A stretch of DNA of 64,000 nucleotides, from positions 1 through 64,000 of the forward strand of contig QRDG01000028.1 of assembly GCA_012064385.1 (NCBI GenBank), given 5' to 3'. A program made the translations under genes and the position numbers. This DNA is from Puccinellia tenuiflora (Eukaryota; Streptophyta; Magnoliopsida; Poales; Poaceae). Shown piece after piece: positions 11,957-23,187 of this stretch (positions are counted from its first letter, which is position 1; each line of letters opens with the position of its first letter). The notes under the pieces are model-generated. The model searched no databases. It was not told where the DNA came from and saw only the letters and a program-made list of their open reading frames with translations.

Positions 11957-12456
11957 TGGTGACTAGGACACAGGAAAGGTTAATCTCGACGAGGGGACAA
12001 GGAGTTTACCCAGGTTCGGCCCCTCTGTTTAGAGGTAAAGACCTACTTCCTGCTTGTTCTTTATTGCATTGGACTTGATCTCGATTACAAGGTTCCGACT
12101 CCTCTAACTTGGGAGTCGGCGACTACGGGTTTGGTGTTTCTTCAGAGCTTATGAGACTTGAGACCTCTGACCCCTTTATATAGGTGGCCGGGTCCCTGAA
12201 CCTATGACATATGCTGAGTTACACTTGAATACGGAGTCCTACTCTAGGTTTTCACCTTCCAAGTTGGTACTCCGGGTTGTATTTGGACTCTGGTCTTCTT
12301 CCGGGTCCTTTCCCTTCTGCGGTCTCTTAAGGGGCTGGCCGGCTTGTTCCTTATCCAGCCCATGTTGCTTGAAGTGTAACCCGACTTGGGCCTTCTATAT
12401 CCTGACGGGTCCACTTTCCGGCTCCATGGGCCTACCCAGAAAGTATCCCCCCATCA
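11901..12456 (-). repeat. 5' LTR of Tat1
   Basis: TGATGGGG...ACGACA on the minus strand, 556 bases. A TATA box is at about 12173-12184 (minus). The gag ATG at 11956 lies 55 bases before the LTR end. The right flank 12457-12461 is TAAAG, part of the interrupted Sirevirus LTR; the matching left flank is outside the window. Confidence 0.93.
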
Positions 12457-14368
12457 TAAAGCGCAATCAAGAAAGGTGGTTCGTCTTAAGGAGATGAAGA
12501 TCGTCATCATCGACCTCAAGTGGATTATGTGCAAGGAAAAGGTATGATCTTGATAGGCTTTCTATTTTACCGGTCTCATGATGTTAGTTGAGAGACCGGG
12601 TTATATGATAGATAGCCGTACTATCAAGAGGGGCTCTCGACCGAGTATCTTGATCGTATCGTTCGTGGAGAGCTCAAACCTTTGCATTCTTGCAATCATC
12701 TTTACTGGTTCTTATTTGGCTCTTATCGTGGTGTGGTCTTGGTGCTTGTCGTGCTCGTCATAACAAGGCCGAGTTCACCGAAAACGGATTTCGTATGCGT
12801 CTTCTATTGCGTTTTCGGTATTGGAGATTTTGCCGGTTAATCTGTCTGGAAGGTTTCTCTCTGCCATTTCTTTGCAAAATCTCCATTGCTTGTTTGCTAC
12901 ATTTCCAAGGGTAGCATTTTTCGTCCCCTTTCCAACAAAATTGGTTTCACGTCATTCGGACTTCATTTGTAAAAGATATGGTGTTTCCGGTTTTCAATAG
13001 AAAGGTTTTACCTTTCATATTTTGGTCTTATCCTCCTTTGTTGAACAATGATGTTTCTCTGCATAATCTTGTAGTGCTCGTTGTGGTGATTCCAACGAGT
13101 CCAAGATTATCGAAAACGGAGTTCGTTTGCAAAAGTTATTGCGTTTATACCATCGGACATTTTTTAGATAGATAAATAAAGAGAAAAAGAAAAAAAAGGG
13201 GCAGACCTGCCGGCCTGGCCGGGCCCGAGGCTGGCCCCAGGCCGGGGGCTTCGGGAGCCTCCCCGGCCTCCCTCGCACGCGTGGCCGGCCCAGGCCGGGT
13301 TGGCAGGCCGGCGCCTTCGGCCACCTGCCCGGCCCACCTACGCACCCAGGCCGACCCAGGCCGGGTTGGCAGGCCGGCTTCCCTGTGAAGACGACGTCCC
13401 AGCGCTGCGTTGGATCGCTGCTTTGCTGCTCCGACCGGCCTGGCCGGGTGCTGGCCGGCCCTAGGCCGGGCAGTCGGGCTGGTGCCCTTTTCCCCTCCAA
13501 CGGCCACATTTTGTGCCCCCCTTTAAAAGGGGCCTTCTTCCCCATTTGTTCCCCTAAGTTTTTCTTGCTCTCTCTCCTCCATTGATGCAATTTTAAGAGC
13601 TTGATTTCTCCTCTTCACTCCATGATTCTTGCCTCAAATTAGAGGAAAAGAGAGAGGAGATCTGGATCAATTATTCCACCAAACCAAATCTCCTCTAAGT
13701 GAGGGGAACCCATTGGATCTAGATCTTGGGAGTTGTTTTGTGTTTCTTCTTGTTCTGCCTCTCAAATCCCTCTCTAGCATTAGTTGCTTTGGTTGGATTT
13801 GGGAGTGAAGGACTTGACCACCTTGTGTGGTCTTGCCTTTTGCATTAGTTGCATCGGGTTGTCCTCTCCACGAAGATTCATGGGATTGAAGTTTGAGAAG
13901 CTTGTTACTCCTGGGTGCATTGTGTTCCCAAGAGCTTGTGCCTCTTGGGTGCATTGTGTACCCTAGACGGTTGGTGGTGTCGTGAAGGCTTCGAGTTGTG
14001 AAGCTTCGGGCAAGATTTGGGAGCCCCCGATTGAGTTGTGTGTGTGTGCCCCAAGATTGTTGTAAAGGCTCCGGATTCTGCCTTGAAGGATTCCGATAGT
14101 GGAAGGTGAACCTAATCCTTGGGGTGAGGTTCATCGGAGAATAGGGTGAGGCCTTTTGTGGCGTCTTGAGTAGGCCTTTTGTGGCGAGATCACACCCCTC
14201 CAACGAGACGTACTCGCTTAACAAGGAGGAACTTGGGAATACATCCTCGTCTCCGCGTGCCTCGATTATTTCTATACCCGAGCTCTTTACTTATGCAATT
14301 TACATTGTGATAGCCTTCGTGCTTGAAGTTTTATATCTTGCTATCACCTTGTTGTTTGTCTTGCTTAG
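12457..14368 (+). repeat. 5' LTR of the Sirevirus, first part
   Basis: It aligns with 27317-28926 of the right LTR. The first ~350 bases lie beyond Tat1, outside the window. Identity is high near 12540-12780 and 14100-14368 but poor between about 13150 and 13800. There a GC-rich block of GGCCGG words (13200-13490) stands where the other LTR has TTCCGG words. A TTTAAAAGG TATA-like box is near 13521. Confidence 0.88.
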
Positions 14369-15869
14369 TGATCAGTGGCATTTGTATCCAAATTGCAAGC
14401 ATGTTTATGTGCATAATTCACTCACATTTGAAGCTATGTTGACTAATTATGCTACTGAAATAATAATAAATAAAACTATATTCATTACTTGAGTTATTTT
14501 ACAGCCTTGTTGTCATATCTGCAGGATTGGTGCGCAAAGGCACTAAAATTCTACACCAAGGCTGAGTAAGGATCTGCTGGAGACATGTGCTTAGTGAGCA
14601 AGGGCCTGAACAGAAAAGAGCAGGGATCTTCTTGGGCAGAAAGAAGAGAAGTGGAGGGACCAAGCTGCAAAAGAACCAGATCAGATCAAGAAGAAAAGGG
14701 GCAGCTAGCTCCAATCGTGAGGCAGGCCTGGCACTTCTATTCCCCAATCCCCATCCTCTTCACCACCGGCCGCCGCCGCGGCCAGGCCAGGCGTGGCGGC
14801 GCGCCGCCGCAACTCCACCGCGCCACCAGCCAACACCACGAGCTGCACCGTCCCCTGCGTCTCGACCTCCTGCCCTTCACCAACGACTCAGCGACGACGA
14901 CGACCTCCCCAAGAACTACGATCTGCTGCTCTTCCTCAACCTCCTCAACTGCTGCTGCTCTTCCGTATCTGTCCCTGTCTCGTACCTTGCTTCCCCTTCG
15001 TCTGTATCTGTCCCTGTCTCGTACCTTGCTTCTCCTGCTTCCAGAACTGCTAAACTCTTGCTCCTTCAATTCTCTGTGTAAACTGTTTTGATCATTCATC
15101 TATGAGTAGATCTTGTATGGTTGAGTACTGGCAGCATTTTGAGTGACACATCTCGCTATTGATTCTGAATTCTACTCGATTTATGCATGTTTGCTTGATC
15201 TGTGGCGTGTATGGCTAGTCTCTACATGCTCGTTTTGTTGCAACATCTTTCCTTTGCCCCCAATTGCTTGTTAACTCACTTGGATCTGGACTGACAACCC
15301 AGAAAAGAGTGATCTTCGTGCTTTGAATTTTTCTCCTTCCTTAACCTGCTAAAAAACCCTTGCTGGCAAGACTAGTCTCTGCTAGTTGCTTGAAGTAATT
15401 CTCTTTCCCTGTCTAAACCATGCTTGGACCCTTGTAGTGGACTTGATTGACAACCAAGAACCTACAAGTTAAAATTCTGAATTTGCTCTGCTAAAATCCT
15501 TTCTCTGCTTGAGCTTCCTCTCGAGGCAAAAAAATCCTCTCGAGGCAAAAAACCTCTCGAGGCAAAATCCTCTCGAGGCAAAAATCCTCTCGAGGGAAAA
15601 AACCTCTCAAGGGAAAAAATCTCTCGAGGCAAAAATTCTCTTGAGGGAAAAAAACCCTCTCGAGGAAAAAATCCTCTCGAGGGAAAAAGCCTCTCGAGGG
15701 AAAAATCCTCTCGAGGAGTCGTTAGTTGAAACCTGCTGCTTTGCAACTTGCTCCTTTGAAGTTGACCTAGCTTTAGCCAAAGCTTGAATGTTGATCACCT
15801 AGTCCCTGTGGAGAACACGACAACTCGTAGTTGGGCGAAATACCTACTGCTATATTTGCACTACGATCA
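14369..15869 (+). repeat. 5' LTR of the Athila-like element
   Basis: TGATCAGTGG...TACGATCA, 1501 bases. It contains a CTCGAG minisatellite (about 15526-15718, about 12 units). Long frames in the middle (14585-15091) recur in the 3' LTR with frame changes and look noncoding. Confidence 0.93.
15526..15718. repeat. CTCGAG minisatellite in the 5' LTR
   Basis: About 12 units of 16-19 bases, consensus CCTCTCGAGGSAAAAAT. Nearly every unit contains the palindrome CTCGAG. One unit has CTCAAG and one CTTGAG, changes expected from decay of a methylated CpG. Confidence 0.9.
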
Positions 15870-15889
15870 AATTGGCGGTGTTGCCGGGG
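15870..15889 (+). other. Primer binding site of the Athila-like element
   Basis: ATTGGCGGTGTTGCCGGGGA directly after the LTR, close to the complement of the plant tRNA-Asp 3' end (TGGCGCCGTTGCCGGGGA), with two differences. Confidence 0.75.
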
Positions 15890-16041
15890 ACTAGCGTCGA
15901 ACAATTGAGTTAGGCTATAGACTAGGCCTTTTTGTCTTTGTGTGCATATTTTTTAACCTCTAACCCTTGTCCTAGTTATTTTGTGTGTTTCTTTGTGTTT
16001 CTTCTATCTTTTGTGCAGATTGTAGTTGAACAAGCTTCACC

Positions 16042-17142
16042 TTGGATATGGCATTCTATTCAGATCATCATGGACATGTGAATGATTGCTCCAATACTAT
16101 GGAAAAAATTAAAGAACATGAAAGTAAGCTTTTTCAAAGATTGCATCAATTGGCTCTTGAGAGAGGTATAGTTTTAGGTGATGGGCCTATGCATTCTGAT
16201 CATTTCAATTACAATGGTTATTCTCATGTTGTCCCTATATGTCACATTTGTGGTATTCATGGCCATACACCTGCTGATTGTCAGCATGGTGGTTATGCAC
16301 CCACTCCAGATTGTTTTGGCATGAACTTTGCTCCACAGCATGGTTCATACCACAACAATTACTACCCTGGATGGCCTGAAAACCCAAGTATGACATATAG
16401 GAACAGCAGCCCACCTATCTCATCATTTTCTCCTAGCTATCCAGTGCAGGAATTTAGGTGTGCAGATGAGAATCAGTACAATCATCATCAATCCAGTGCT
16501 CAGTCCACTCCTCAAGAAGAGCATTCATCATGGGTATCAGAATTCAAGAAGAAACAACAAGAGTTGATGGACCAGATGAACTCACAAATGATGCAGCTGA
16601 ATGAAAGGCTTTCACAATTAGTAACACCTGAGCCCAAGACAGGAGAGATTAAAGAAGCCGCTGCAGTAAAAGATGAAGATAAAGAAGAGCTTCAAGTGGA
16701 CAAAGATGTTGTCATTCTAGAGGGTGACAAAACAGGTTTATCTAACCCTCTTGATGACATGTTTCCTTCTGAACATTCTGTCACTACCTTGCATTGCATG
16801 ATACCATCTCTAAAGGAAGAAATGAAAAATGATTTGCCCAAACTTGATAATGCACATTCTCTCAGCAACATTGCTCATTCTCATGATGATAACACCTACT
16901 ATTCATATGCTGGAATTATGTTGAAGGATGTATGCTTTAATATTGCTCATATCACACCTCTGAATGCTTATCATCCTCAGCATGTGCCTTATTGCTACAC
17001 TTACATTATTGGGTACTCAATTGATGATATTGTGGGCCTTTGCCCTGTCACTTTCACTCTTTGTTTCTATGAGAATATTCTCAGGCTGTCACTTGTGTAC
17101 CACTCCTTGAGGACCAAAATGGTTAGAGTCGATATCCCCTAG
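16042..17142 (+). CDS. gag-like protein of the Athila-like element (366 aa)
   Basis: An open frame with no stops. Near residues 70-85 is a CCHC zinc knuckle, CHICGIHGHTPADC, typical of retrotransposon nucleocapsid. A Tyr/Pro/His/Asn-rich stretch follows. Residues about 155-195 are Gln/Met/Lys-rich and probably helical (KKQQELMDQMNSQMMQL), then acidic. The C-terminal ~80 residues are hydrophobic and Cys/Tyr-rich without a recognised motif. There is no capsid domain before the knuckle, so this looks like a Gag remnant or a reduced Gag, possibly helped by an autonomous relative. The ATG at 16042 is the second codon triplet of the frame (MDMAFYSD); upstream context does not decide it. Confidence 0.65.
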   Translation: MDMAFYSDHHGHVNDCSNTMEKIKEHESKLFQRLHQLALERGIVLGDGPMHSDHFNYNGYSHVVPICHICGIHGHTPADCQHGGYAPTPDCFGMNFAPQHGSYHNNYYPGWPENPSMTYRNSSPPISSFSPSYPVQEFRCADENQYNHHQSSAQSTPQEEHSSWVSEFKKKQQELMDQMNSQMMQLNERLSQLVTPEPKTGEIKEAAAVKDEDKEELQVDKDVVILEGDKTGLSNPLDDMFPSEHSVTTLHCMIPSLKEEMKNDLPKLDNAHSLSNIAHSHDDNTYYSYAGIMLKDVCFNIAHITPLNAYHPQHVPYCYTYIIGYSIDDIVGLCPVTFTLCFYENILRLSLVYHSLRTKMVRVDIP

Positions 17143-17716
17143 GATCCTGGTGGATTCATGGCATGGTGATGAGGAGTTGAGAGGAACTAGAGCATGAAGA
17201 AAAGGAGAGGACGCAGAAGGTTGTGAGCTGCTACAATATGTGCCTGGTGAGCTGTTTCTTACCCCAACAGTCTATTCTTCTAGTTGTAAATTCTAAGTGT
17301 GGGGAGATTCATTTGCTGCATGTTCATAATTCTGTTGCATTGTTTAAAATGTTGAAAAATAAATTTCTTGCAACAATGTTTAAAGAAGAAAGCTTGAACC
17401 CTGCTCACACACTTTTTCATTTGAGAGGCCAGTTACTTTAAGCTATTCATCTGCAGGCTTTTCTTGCCAAAACTGAAATAAGCATCATTTGAATTTGTCC
17501 CGTGCTTAATCTTTTCTATATAAGCCTCCATGTTTCTTTGAGTCTTTCGAAATTATGTTTATGACTCTTGAAAAGCAACTGCAGAATGAACTTTCAGTCG
17601 AGAATTTCTGTACTTCTCTGTTTTAAAACTTTTGAAATTCTAGGATGCTCATGTAAGTTCTAAACCCAAATCTCATGATCCTCCTATGGTCCCGTGCCAA
17701 CTAACTCCTTTTTTGC
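17143..17716. other. Noncoding internal region downstream of the gag-like ORF
   Basis: AT-rich, with no convincing ORF. It contains short open frames only (e.g. 17223-17441) and leads into the stem-loop array. Confidence 0.6.
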
Positions 17717-18032
17717 GTTAGCATGTTATGATCTCGGGATCGGTAACATGTGAAGCACTAACTTTTGAAAAAAGCAAGTTCTGGATCATTCAAGTTCTGT
17801 GATTGTTAATCAACCAATTTTAGCATTAGCATGTTTTGATCTCGGGATCGGTGACATGTGAGGCACTAATTTAAATTAAAATAAGCTTGCTCTTGCATTA
17901 GCCTGCTATGATCTCGGGATCTGTAGCAGGTGAAGCACTAACTATGTTAACATAAAAAACCTCTATTCATTGACTCTTGACTTAGCATTAGCTTACCATG
18001 ATCCAGGGATCTGTGGTAGGTGAAGCACTAAC
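17717..18032 (+). repeat. Four tandem covarying stem-loops
   Basis: Four diverged units at 17717-17762, 17825-17870, 17897-17942 and 17987-18032. Each has an outer stem (GTTAG/CTAAC; ATTAG/CTAAT; TTAG/CTAA twice). The middle stem differs: CATGTTA/TAACATG, CATGTTT/TGACATG, CCTGCTA/TAGCAGG, CTTACCA/TGGTAGG. The inner GATC/GATC pair closes a loop TCGG (CAGG in unit 4). GTGARGCA is a conserved unpaired segment on the 3' side. Stems change on both arms together, which indicates selection on base pairing. Confidence 0.85.
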
Positions 18033-18308
18033 TCATTTCCTTTTTCAGGCCAATTTGTGGATCATGCTTTTTGAGTCTATTACCTACCGTTTTATCCTAA
18101 TAGTTCAAAAATATTTTAAAACCTAGAAGCACCTAAATTCTCAACTAAAAAGTTCAATCTGAAGTTGTCTTTCACCTTTCATAGGCAGTAATCTTGAAAT
18201 GAACCAAAGACACATGGAAACTTATATCTTTAAGATTAACCACCGTTCACTTTTCAACTGATGTCCTTTCTCTAAATGTAAGCTTTACTTGAGGACAAGC
18301 AAATATTC

Positions 18309-18322
18309 AAGTGTGGGGGAGT
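18309..18322 (+). other. Polypurine tract of the Athila-like element
   Basis: AAGTGTGGGGGAGT lies immediately before the TGATCAG start of the 3' LTR. Confidence 0.85.
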
Positions 18323-19872
18323 TGATCAGTGGCATTTGTATCCAAATTGCAAGCATGTTTATGTGCATAATTCACTCACATTTGAAGCTATGTTGACTAA
18401 TTATGCTACTGAAATAATAATAAATAAACTATATTCATTACTTGAGTTATTTTACAACCTTGTTGTCATATCTGCAGTATTGGTGCGCAAAGGCACCAAA
18501 ATTCTACACCAAGGCTGAGTAAGGATCTGCTGGAGACATGTGTTTAGTGAGCAAGGGCCTGAACAGAAAGAGCAGGGATCTTCTTGCGCAGAAAGAAGAG
18601 AAGTGGAGGGACCAAGCTGCAAAAGAACCAGATCAGATCAAGAAGAAAAGGGGCAGCTAGCTCCAATCGTGAGGCAGGCCTGGCACTTCTATTCCCCAAT
18701 CCCCATCCTCTTCACCACCCGGCCGCCGCTGCGGCTAGGCCAGGCGTGGCGGCGCGCCGCCGCAACTCCACCGCGCCACCAGCCAACACCACGAGCTGCA
18801 CCGTCCCCTGCGTCTCGACCTCCTGCCCTTCACCAACGACTCAGCAACGACGACGACCTCCCCAAGAACTACGATCTGCTGCTCTTCCTCAACCTCCTCA
18901 ACTGCTGCTGCTCTTCCGTATCTGTCCCTGTCTTGTACCTTGCTTCCCCTTCGTCTGTATCTGTCCCTGTCTCGTACCTTGCTTCTCCTGCTTCTAGAAC
19001 TGCTAAAACTCTTGCTCCTTCAATTCTCTGTGTAAACTGTTTCGATCATTCATCTATGAGTAGATCTTGTATGGTTGAGTACTGGCAGCGTTTTGAGTGA
19101 CACATCTCGTTGTTGATTCTGAATTCTACTCGATTTATGCATGTTTGCTTGATCTGTGGCGTGTATGGCTAGTCTCTGCATGCTTGTTTTGTTGCAACAT
19201 CTTTCCTTTGTCCCCAATTGCTTGTTAACTCACTTGGATCTGGACTGACAACCCAGAAAAGAGTGATCTTCATGCTTTGAATTTTCTCCTTCCTTAACCT
19301 GCTAAAAAAACCCTTGCTGGCAAGACTAGTCTCTGCCAGTTGCTTGAAGTAATTCTATTTCCCTGTCTAAACCATGCTTGGACCCTTGTAGTGGACTTGA
19401 TTGACAACCAAGAACCTGCAAGTTAAATTCTAAATTTGCTCTGCTAAAATCCTTTCTCTGCTTGAGCTTTCTCTTGAGGAAAAAACCTCTCGAGGCAAAA
19501 AATCCTCTCGAGGCAAAAAACCTCTCGAGGCAAAAATCCTCTCGAGGCAAAAATCCTCTCGAGGGAAAAATCCTCTCGAGGGAAAAAACCTCTCGAGGGA
19601 AAAAACCTCTCGAGGCAAAAATCCTCTCGAGGGAAAAAACCTCTCGAGGCAAAAATCCTCTCGAGGGAAAAAGCCTCTCGAGGGAAAAACCCTCTCGAGG
19701 GAAAAAAATCCTCTTGAGGAGTCGTCGGTTGAAACCTGCTACTTTGCAACCTGCTCCTTTGAAGTTGACCTAGCTTTAGCCGAAGCTTGAATGTTGATCA
19801 CCTAGTCCCTGTGGAGAACACGACAACTCGCAGTTGGGCGAAATACCTACTGCTATATTTGCACTACGATCA
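18323..19872 (+). repeat. 3' LTR of the Athila-like element
   Basis: 1550 bases, nearly identical to 14369-15869. It is longer mainly because the CTCGAG minisatellite here (about 19470-19717) has about 15 units. Confidence 0.93.
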
Positions 19873-20033
19873 CTTAGCATAAGTTGTTGGTGCACATAGG
19901 TGAGCCTAGTTTATTTAGGTTGTTGGCTTGTTAATTTAAACACCTAGTTTTATTCCGCATTTTTCATGCCTTAAATCGGAAAGTTTTAATCGCCTATTCA
20001 CGCCCCCTCTAGACGACATCGTTTGTCCTTTCA
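19873..20033 (+). repeat. 5' LTR of the Sirevirus, last part
   Basis: It resumes after the Athila-like insertion and matches 28925-29085. It ends CTTTCA just before the primer binding site. Confidence 0.9.
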
Positions 20034-20048
20034 ATTGGTATCAGAGCC
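20034..20048 (+). other. Primer binding site of the Sirevirus
   Basis: ATTGGTATCAGAGCC, the standard copia PBS complementary to initiator tRNA-Met. Confidence 0.92.
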
Positions 20049-20088
20049 TGGGCTCTCATTATTAGGCTTTACCGCCTAGAGAGTAAAG

Positions 20089-22640
20089 ATGTCGTTTAGA
20101 GAATTAGTGCATGATCACACTTTTATATTCGTTGGCACAAATTTTAATGTTTGGAAAACTCATATGCTTAGTCACTTACGGGTCTTGGACCCCAATATTG
20201 AGCGCATCTTAGATATAGGTTTTTCTCCTCCAAAGAATTACGAAAGTATGACTTTAGAGGATGAGAAAAAACTTATATCTAGATGATCTTGCTTCTAATG
20301 AGTTTTGAAATTTTTTGAGTGTTGTAGTTTTTGAGTCAATCATGCCTCTTCGGAACACTCATGAGTTGTGGACAAATCTTAAAGATAAATATGGCAAGTC
20401 CATTACTATTGAGCATGATTGTTCTCCCTCCACCTCCGGCCGTGATGAGTTCTCATATTCGTCTACTTCACCAAAATGTGGTAAGCCACAAACTATGTGA
20501 TGGTGAGTAGTGATAGGTTTTGCAATGATGATAGTGAGCTCATTGTTGATGATCTTTCATCTTTATCTTATTGCAATGCCTCATCTTTGAACTTAAACAC
20601 ATATAGCACTATGAATGACTTACATGCTAGTGTTGATAGTTCTTGCATATCATCTAAAAATTGCTTGTATGAATCTCATGATGATATGCTTGCCTTATCT
20701 TGTTGCCATGATAAAAATGCTTTTGTTCCCTCTAATTCTAGTATTATTAACAATGTAGAGGAAACCCAATTTCTATGGAACAAGATGTGAACTTAAGTAG
20801 TTCCTTATTTAATTGTTCTTCTTCATCAACCATCTTTTTGCCTTATGGCTAAATCCTCAACTAGCGATGATAATGATATTGATAATAATGATGAGAAGAT
20901 GTTGAGGATGATGATGATCTTTTCATGAGAAAGGTCTAAGGTTCTTAATGCCCTTTCTAAAAAAAAAATGCTCATGCTANAAAAATTGCTTGGATAAATC
21001 TCTTGATGATATGCTTGCTTTATCTTGTTGCCATGGTAAAAATACTTGTGTTCCCTCTAATCCTTGTATTATTAATAATGTAGAGGAACTCAATTTTCTA
21101 TGAAACAAGATGTGAACTTGAGTGGTTCCTTAATTAATTGTTCATCTCCATCAACCACCTTTTGCCTTAGGGCTAAATCTTCTAGTAGTGATGATGATGA
21201 AAATAATGACAATGATGAAGATGTTGATGATGCTTCCTTTCATGAGAAAGGTCTCATGGTTCTTAACGCCCTTCCTAAATAAAAATGCTAATGCTAACCT
21301 CTTTCAAATTATGGAAACTCTAATTGAGCGTGGTCTTACTATTAAGGCTTTGGAAACAAGCCATGAAGAAAAGGCTAGGATTGAAAGAGAGGATGCTATG
21401 GAAAAAGCATCTTTAGAGAATGCCCTTGAGGAAGAGCATGAGGCTCGGGTTTCTCTTGAAGAGCAACTTGAGAATATTGAGGAGTCACACGATGCTATTA
21501 TTGCTAAACTTATTAAAGAACGTGACCATGCCATTGCTAAATATAAAGTGCTTAAAAAGGAAAAGGTTTATTTTGGTGTTGGCAATGCTAGACTAATTGA
21601 GGATATTGAGAGACGTGACAAAGCTCACAAGGCTTTGGAATGTGAACACTCTCTCCTTATCTTGTCTCATGATCAACTCCAAACTCAACTATCTAAAAAT
21701 GATGAGCTTGTCAAGTCTTCTTCCATTTCTAATGTTAATGATGCTTGTGCTACTAACTCCACTTCTTGTGAAGCATCTATTTTGAAGGAGAATGTTGAGC
21801 TAAGGGCTCAACTTGAGTTGCTAACTAGCAAGTATGGGAAATTGGAAGAAAATCATGAAAATCTCTCTAGCTCTAATGAGGATCTTCTAGCATCCCATGC
21901 TAGTCTAAAGTTAGCCCATGAGGCCATCACTACCAAGGTAACATCTAGTGAGCCTCATGTAGACAATGGCACAACTTCGAGTAAAAATGCTATATTGCCT
22001 TGTGCTAGTCCTCGTAGTTCATCCACTCACAATGTTGGTACATCTTGTGATGAATTACTTTCTTTGCCTTGTTGCTCTAACAATGATGCATCTACCTCCT
22101 CTAGCTCTTGTGTTGTCACTAACCATGTAGAGGAAAGAAATGAGGCCAAGGCCCTAGCCACTTCTATGAAGAAAGGCTTGGAAAAGCGTCATGAAGGGAA
22201 GAGTGCACTTGACAACATGTTGAGTGTGCAACAATCCCCCAATAACAAGAGTGGACTTGGATTCAACTCCAATAACAAGAACAAGTCCAAGAGTAACAAG
22301 AAGAAGGGCCAAGAACACGTCAAGAATTCGGCCAAGATTACTTGCTTCAAGTGCAAGATTGAAGGGCACCCCCCATGCTAAGGTTCCCTGCGGTCCGGCT
22401 GCATTAGGTTAGGGAGCTGCTCTTAGTGAGAAGCAACTAGAGAAGCGGCCTCTTGTTCAATCTCATGCTCCACCACGAGTTGAACAAAGGCCACCTCCTA
22501 AGAAGACTCAAGTCAATGCTCCTCATGTTGAGGAGCCTAGTAAGAAGAAAGAGAAGAGTTGATGTTGCTGCCTTTGCCGTGGTAAGGGTCACTTTGCTTC
22601 TTCATGCACCATCGGTAACCTATCCAACCCCATCTTAATT
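20089..22640 (+). pseudogene. gag of the Sirevirus (broken)
   Basis: The ATG at 20089 begins MSFRELVHDH, 55 bases after the LTR, followed by a copia Gag start (NFNVWKTHMLSHLRVLDP). The frame breaks at 20283 and again in a duplicated segment (20665-21297). A long frame (about 21250-22381) encodes a heptad-like coiled coil (EREDAMEKASLENALEEEHE) and a Ser-rich part. It ends in a first zinc knuckle CFKCKIEGH, cut by a frameshift near 22370. A second knuckle CCLCRGKGHFASSC is at about 22566-22607. Coiled-coil Gag with two knuckles is usual in Sireviruses. Confidence 0.8.
20665..21297 (+). repeat. Tandem duplication of about 315 bases inside Sirevirus gag
   Basis: 20665-20978 and 20985-21297 are diverged copies: TTGCTT...GATGATATGCTTGC to CATGAGAAAGGTCT and AAAATGCT..ATGCTA. 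An unresolved base (n, 20980) sits at the joint. Both copies carry frame-breaking changes. Confidence 0.85.
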
Positions 22641-23187
22641 GATGATGTTTACTCTCTTAAGAAGGATAGGGTTGGCAATGTGCCAAATATGTGGGAACTC
22701 AAAGTGGTGTCAAGAAAAGAAACATTTGGGTTGCCAAACCTATTGTGACTAACCTTTTAGGACCCAACTTGGTTGGGGACAAACAAGCTTCAACTTGATC
22801 AATAGGTGTTGTTGGAGGACATTGGAGACTTGGCTATCATTTGAAGAATTAAGTGATCTTCATGGTTATATCTCTCAGGCCAAGTCATTTGGAGTATATT
22901 GTCCTATCTCATATCCAATGTTCCTCCCTGCGGTAACTTGTATTTAAATCATATATACATTGAAAGTTGCTTGCTCCCTTGCATGTGTTAGTTTTGTTCC
23001 TAGCATGTGTTTGTATGTGATATGCTACTTTCTTACTTATCTTGTTTTTCAAGGTTGTGTATGTTAGTTGTGTATCATGTATGTGTAATTTGCGTGTTGA
23101 GCTTTATTGGATCTTGTGTGGACTTCATTTGGCTCTTTGAGATATTAATGGACTATCCCATTTTGGGGGAGTGATATGCTTTGTGCA
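22641..23187. other. Sirevirus internal noncoding sequence
   Basis: This is the last recognisable Gag-side fragment (a TNLLGPNLVGD-like segment near 22745-22790), then AT-rich noncoding DNA with a TGGGGGAG word at 23164. No protease or integrase is seen. Confidence 0.6.

Larger units (their letters stand above)
1..12456 (-). mobile_element. Tat1: Tat-lineage Ty3/gypsy LTR retrotransposon, decayed, nearly full length
   Basis: Direct repeats at 1-514 and 11901-12456 are the 3' and 5' LTRs of an element read on the minus strand. The LTR begins TGATGGGG (minus) and the right copy ends ACGACA beside a primer binding site. Minus-strand reading frames follow in the order gag, protease, RT, RNase H, a second (archaeal-type) RNase H and integrase. 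The second RNase H and the PBS-spanning gag start are hallmarks of the Tat lineage. A spliced gene on the plus strand (1084-4729) lies between integrase and the 3' LTR. Many stops and frameshifts show it is inactive. It interrupts the 5' LTR of the Sirevirus that resumes at 12457. About 36 bases of the left LTR lie outside the window. Confidence 0.92.
14369..19872 (+). mobile_element. Athila-like non-autonomous LTR retrotransposon
   Basis: The LTRs TGATCAGTGG...CTACGATCA lie at 14369-15869 and 18323-19872. The target-site duplication CTTAG is at 14364-14368 and 19873-19877, inside the Sirevirus LTR. The PBS after the 5' LTR (TTGGCGGTGTTGCCGGGGA) resembles the complement of tRNA-Asp, common in Athila elements. 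The PPT GTGTGGGGGAGT precedes the 3' LTR. Only one gag-like ORF (16042-17142) is present and there is no pol. The LTRs are very similar, differing mainly in minisatellite copy number, so the insertion is comparatively young. Confidence 0.92.

Noticed and set aside
14585..15091. Plus frames in the Athila-like LTR (and 18540-19100)
   Set aside because: The two LTR copies have different frame breaks and no motif is present; LTR sequence, not a gene.
15462..15798. Minus frames with repeated Ser-Leu-Glu-Arg / Ser-Arg-Gly units, also at 19326-19749
   Set aside because: Translation of the CTCGAG minisatellite; unit length varies and the frame is not kept between the two LTRs.
17717..18032. tRNA genes or hammerhead ribozymes in the stem-loop array
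   Set aside because: No cloverleaf, no A/B boxes and no CUGAUGA/GAAA core; the fold is a simple interrupted hairpin.
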